Source: Acidobacteriota bacterium (GTDB taxonomy: Bacteria > Acidobacteriota > Terriglobia > Terriglobales > Acidobacteriaceae). From it: a DNA stretch of 32,873 nucleotides. Positions 31,924-32,873 of the stretch are shown here, one piece after another (position 1 is the first letter of the stretch; each line of letters begins with the position of its first letter). The notes under the pieces are model-generated. The model saw only the letters and a list, made by a program, of their open reading frames with translations. It searched no databases and was not told the DNA's origin. The position numbers were made by a program, and so were the translations under genes. The stretch lies in assembly GCA_003225455.1 (NCBI GenBank), contig QIAB01000071.1, positions 17,852-50,724 of the forward strand. The letters run 5' to 3'.

Positions 31924-32873
31924 ATGGCAGACCGAAGGCAGTTTCTGCGCACGCTGGGTGGAGCCGCAGCACTGGGCTTGACCGCCAACGTCAGCAGTCT
32001 TGGGAGTGCGCGCCGCTTGAGCATGTCGGTGGCGATGCAAAATACGGGCGAGCACGACCGGCTTCAGCCCGACTGGTACCGTCGCAAGATCAAACAAGTT
32101 CAAGTCGAGATGAAAAAGCATCGGGTCAACGCTATGGTCCTGCTGCACGCCAGCAACGTTATTTATACAACCGGATATTTCCACCTCTCGACCGAACGCC
32201 CATTGGCCGCGCTGATTCCAGAGTCAGGAGACCCCGTGCTGTTTATCCCCGGACTAGAGTCTGACCAGGTGAAACTCTGGTGGGTGAAAGATTACGAGAC
32301 CTACTTCGATTATCCCGGACCAGTGAATCGCGTGCGCTGGATTTTCGAGCGACTGGCCAAGCGTGGACTGGGCGGCGGCCGCATTGGGGTGGAGGAACCT
32401 CCGCCGAGTCGCCTCCGGCACATGAAAGAAGGCGCACTGAAGGCGCACATCGCTGATTCCGAAGACCTCATCGATAATCTGCGCTGGATCAAAGATGAAG
32501 ACGAACTGCGCATCATGCGCCGCGCTATGTACTTCGCGGACTTTACGGTTCAGGCTGGACGCGAGTTCGTGGAGAAAAACGGCGGCGCAACCGAAGATCA
32601 AATCCTAAAAGCCACAGCCGATGCGGTCGCCGATAAGATGTCAAGGGAACTCAAAGACGTAGTCGGAGTCGGCATAGAGCCTCCGTTCGGCGGACTTGTG
32701 CCTTTTGGAAAACGTTCAGCATTCCCGCATGCGGTCCCGAGCAAAGATCGTCTCAAGAAAGGCGATGCGCTGATCCTCAGCTTCGGGGCGCAGGTTGGAG
32801 GCTACAACGTGGAGTGCGAGCGCTCGTTCTCGATCGGCAAGCCGAGCGACTACGCCAAGCGCCTCTTCGATGC
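31924..32873 (+). CDS. Tat-exported M24 family protein, copy 3, truncated by the window edge
   Basis: The frame opens at ATG 31924 behind a strong AGGGAGG and stays open for 316 codons to the end of the window. The N-terminus is a twin-arginine signal: DRRQFLRTLGGAAALGLTANVSSLGSA. The creatinase-like N-domain (MVLLHASNVIYTTGYFHLSTERPLAALIPE) and the start of the catalytic domain (LRWIKDEDELRIMRRAMYFAD) follow. At the first metal positions the sequence is LILSFGAQVGGYNVECERSF: Ser286 and Glu297 stand where two Asp are expected. The last three ligands lie beyond the window. Its export to the periplasm sets it apart from the two cytoplasmic M24 copies and suggests early processing of the imported substrate. 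Confidence 0.86.
   Translation, partial: MADRRQFLRTLGGAAALGLTANVSSLGSARRLSMSVAMQNTGEHDRLQPDWYRRKIKQVQVEMKKHRVNAMVLLHASNVIYTTGYFHLSTERPLAALIPESGDPVLFIPGLESDQVKLWWVKDYETYFDYPGPVNRVRWIFERLAKRGLGGGRIGVEEPPPSRLRHMKEGALKAHIADSEDLIDNLRWIKDEDELRIMRRAMYFADFTVQAGREFVEKNGGATEDQILKATADAVADKMSRELKDVVGVGIEPPFGGLVPFGKRSAFPHAVPSKDRLKKGDALILSFGAQVGGYNVECERSFSIGKPSDYAKRLFD

Noticed and set aside
1-32873. tRNA, rRNA, insertion sequence, prophage or integrase
   Set aside because: None was recognised on either strand by eye. A covariance-model search could still reveal a small RNA.

Overview
The window reads as a chromosomal piece of an Acidobacteriota-like bacterium. This is inferred from an Oar-type TonB receptor with an N-terminal carboxypeptidase-regulatory domain and a C-terminal RLTW ending, from many short GC-rich palindromic repeats between genes, and from the general gene style; no marker gene here proves the taxonomy. 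No rRNA, tRNA, CRISPR array, insertion sequence or prophage was seen. No gene-free stretch exceeds 300 bases; the longest is the 270-base divergent region at 10760-11029.

Layout. (1) 1-2194, plus strand: the 3' part of priA, whose 5' end lies outside the window. (2) 2206-2763, minus: a small unknown membrane protein. (3) 2877-5163, minus: a compact osmolyte (choline/glycine betaine type) ABC importer, with ATPase, permease and lipoprotein coupled by overlapping start and stop codons. (4) 5174-10759, minus: a full coenzyme F420 set, cofG-cofD-cofC-cofE-cofH-npdG, ending only 10 bases before the importer ATPase. cofH carries two in-frame stop codons three codons apart. (5) 11030-29550, plus: a long accessory catabolic cluster. 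It holds a GntR/FCD regulator, a TonB receptor, a flavin reductase plus luciferase-like monooxygenase pair, two membrane proteins built from three copies of one unit, and a molybdenum hydroxylase set (FAD subunit, 2Fe-2S subunit, CoxG-like protein, large subunit) whose FAD subunit is frameshifted by a small deletion. It continues with a ketopantoate-reductase-like enzyme, an M24 protein, an M20 protein, a second M24 protein, a second ketopantoate-reductase-like enzyme, and a second luciferase-like oxidoreductase. (6) 29547-31796, minus: an isopropylmalate/homocitrate-synthase-like enzyme and a fumarylacetoacetate-hydrolase-family enzyme. (7) 31924 to the end, plus: a Tat-exported third M24 protein, cut by the window edge.

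How it may work together (inference). The receptor would import a substrate under GntR control. The molybdenum hydroxylase and the flavin-dependent oxygenase would oxidise it, probably a nitrogen-containing or heteroaromatic compound. The M20/M24 proteins, most with altered metal sites, would cleave C-N or similar bonds; the FAH-family enzyme and the acyl-CoA-condensing enzyme would handle the carbon fragments; and the second luciferase-like protein may use the F420 made next door. I cannot name the substrate. The most striking sequence-level observations are the two broken cofactor genes, which look otherwise intact, the triplicated membrane unit with a conserved HxH motif, and the family of M24/M20 proteins with non-standard metal ligands.
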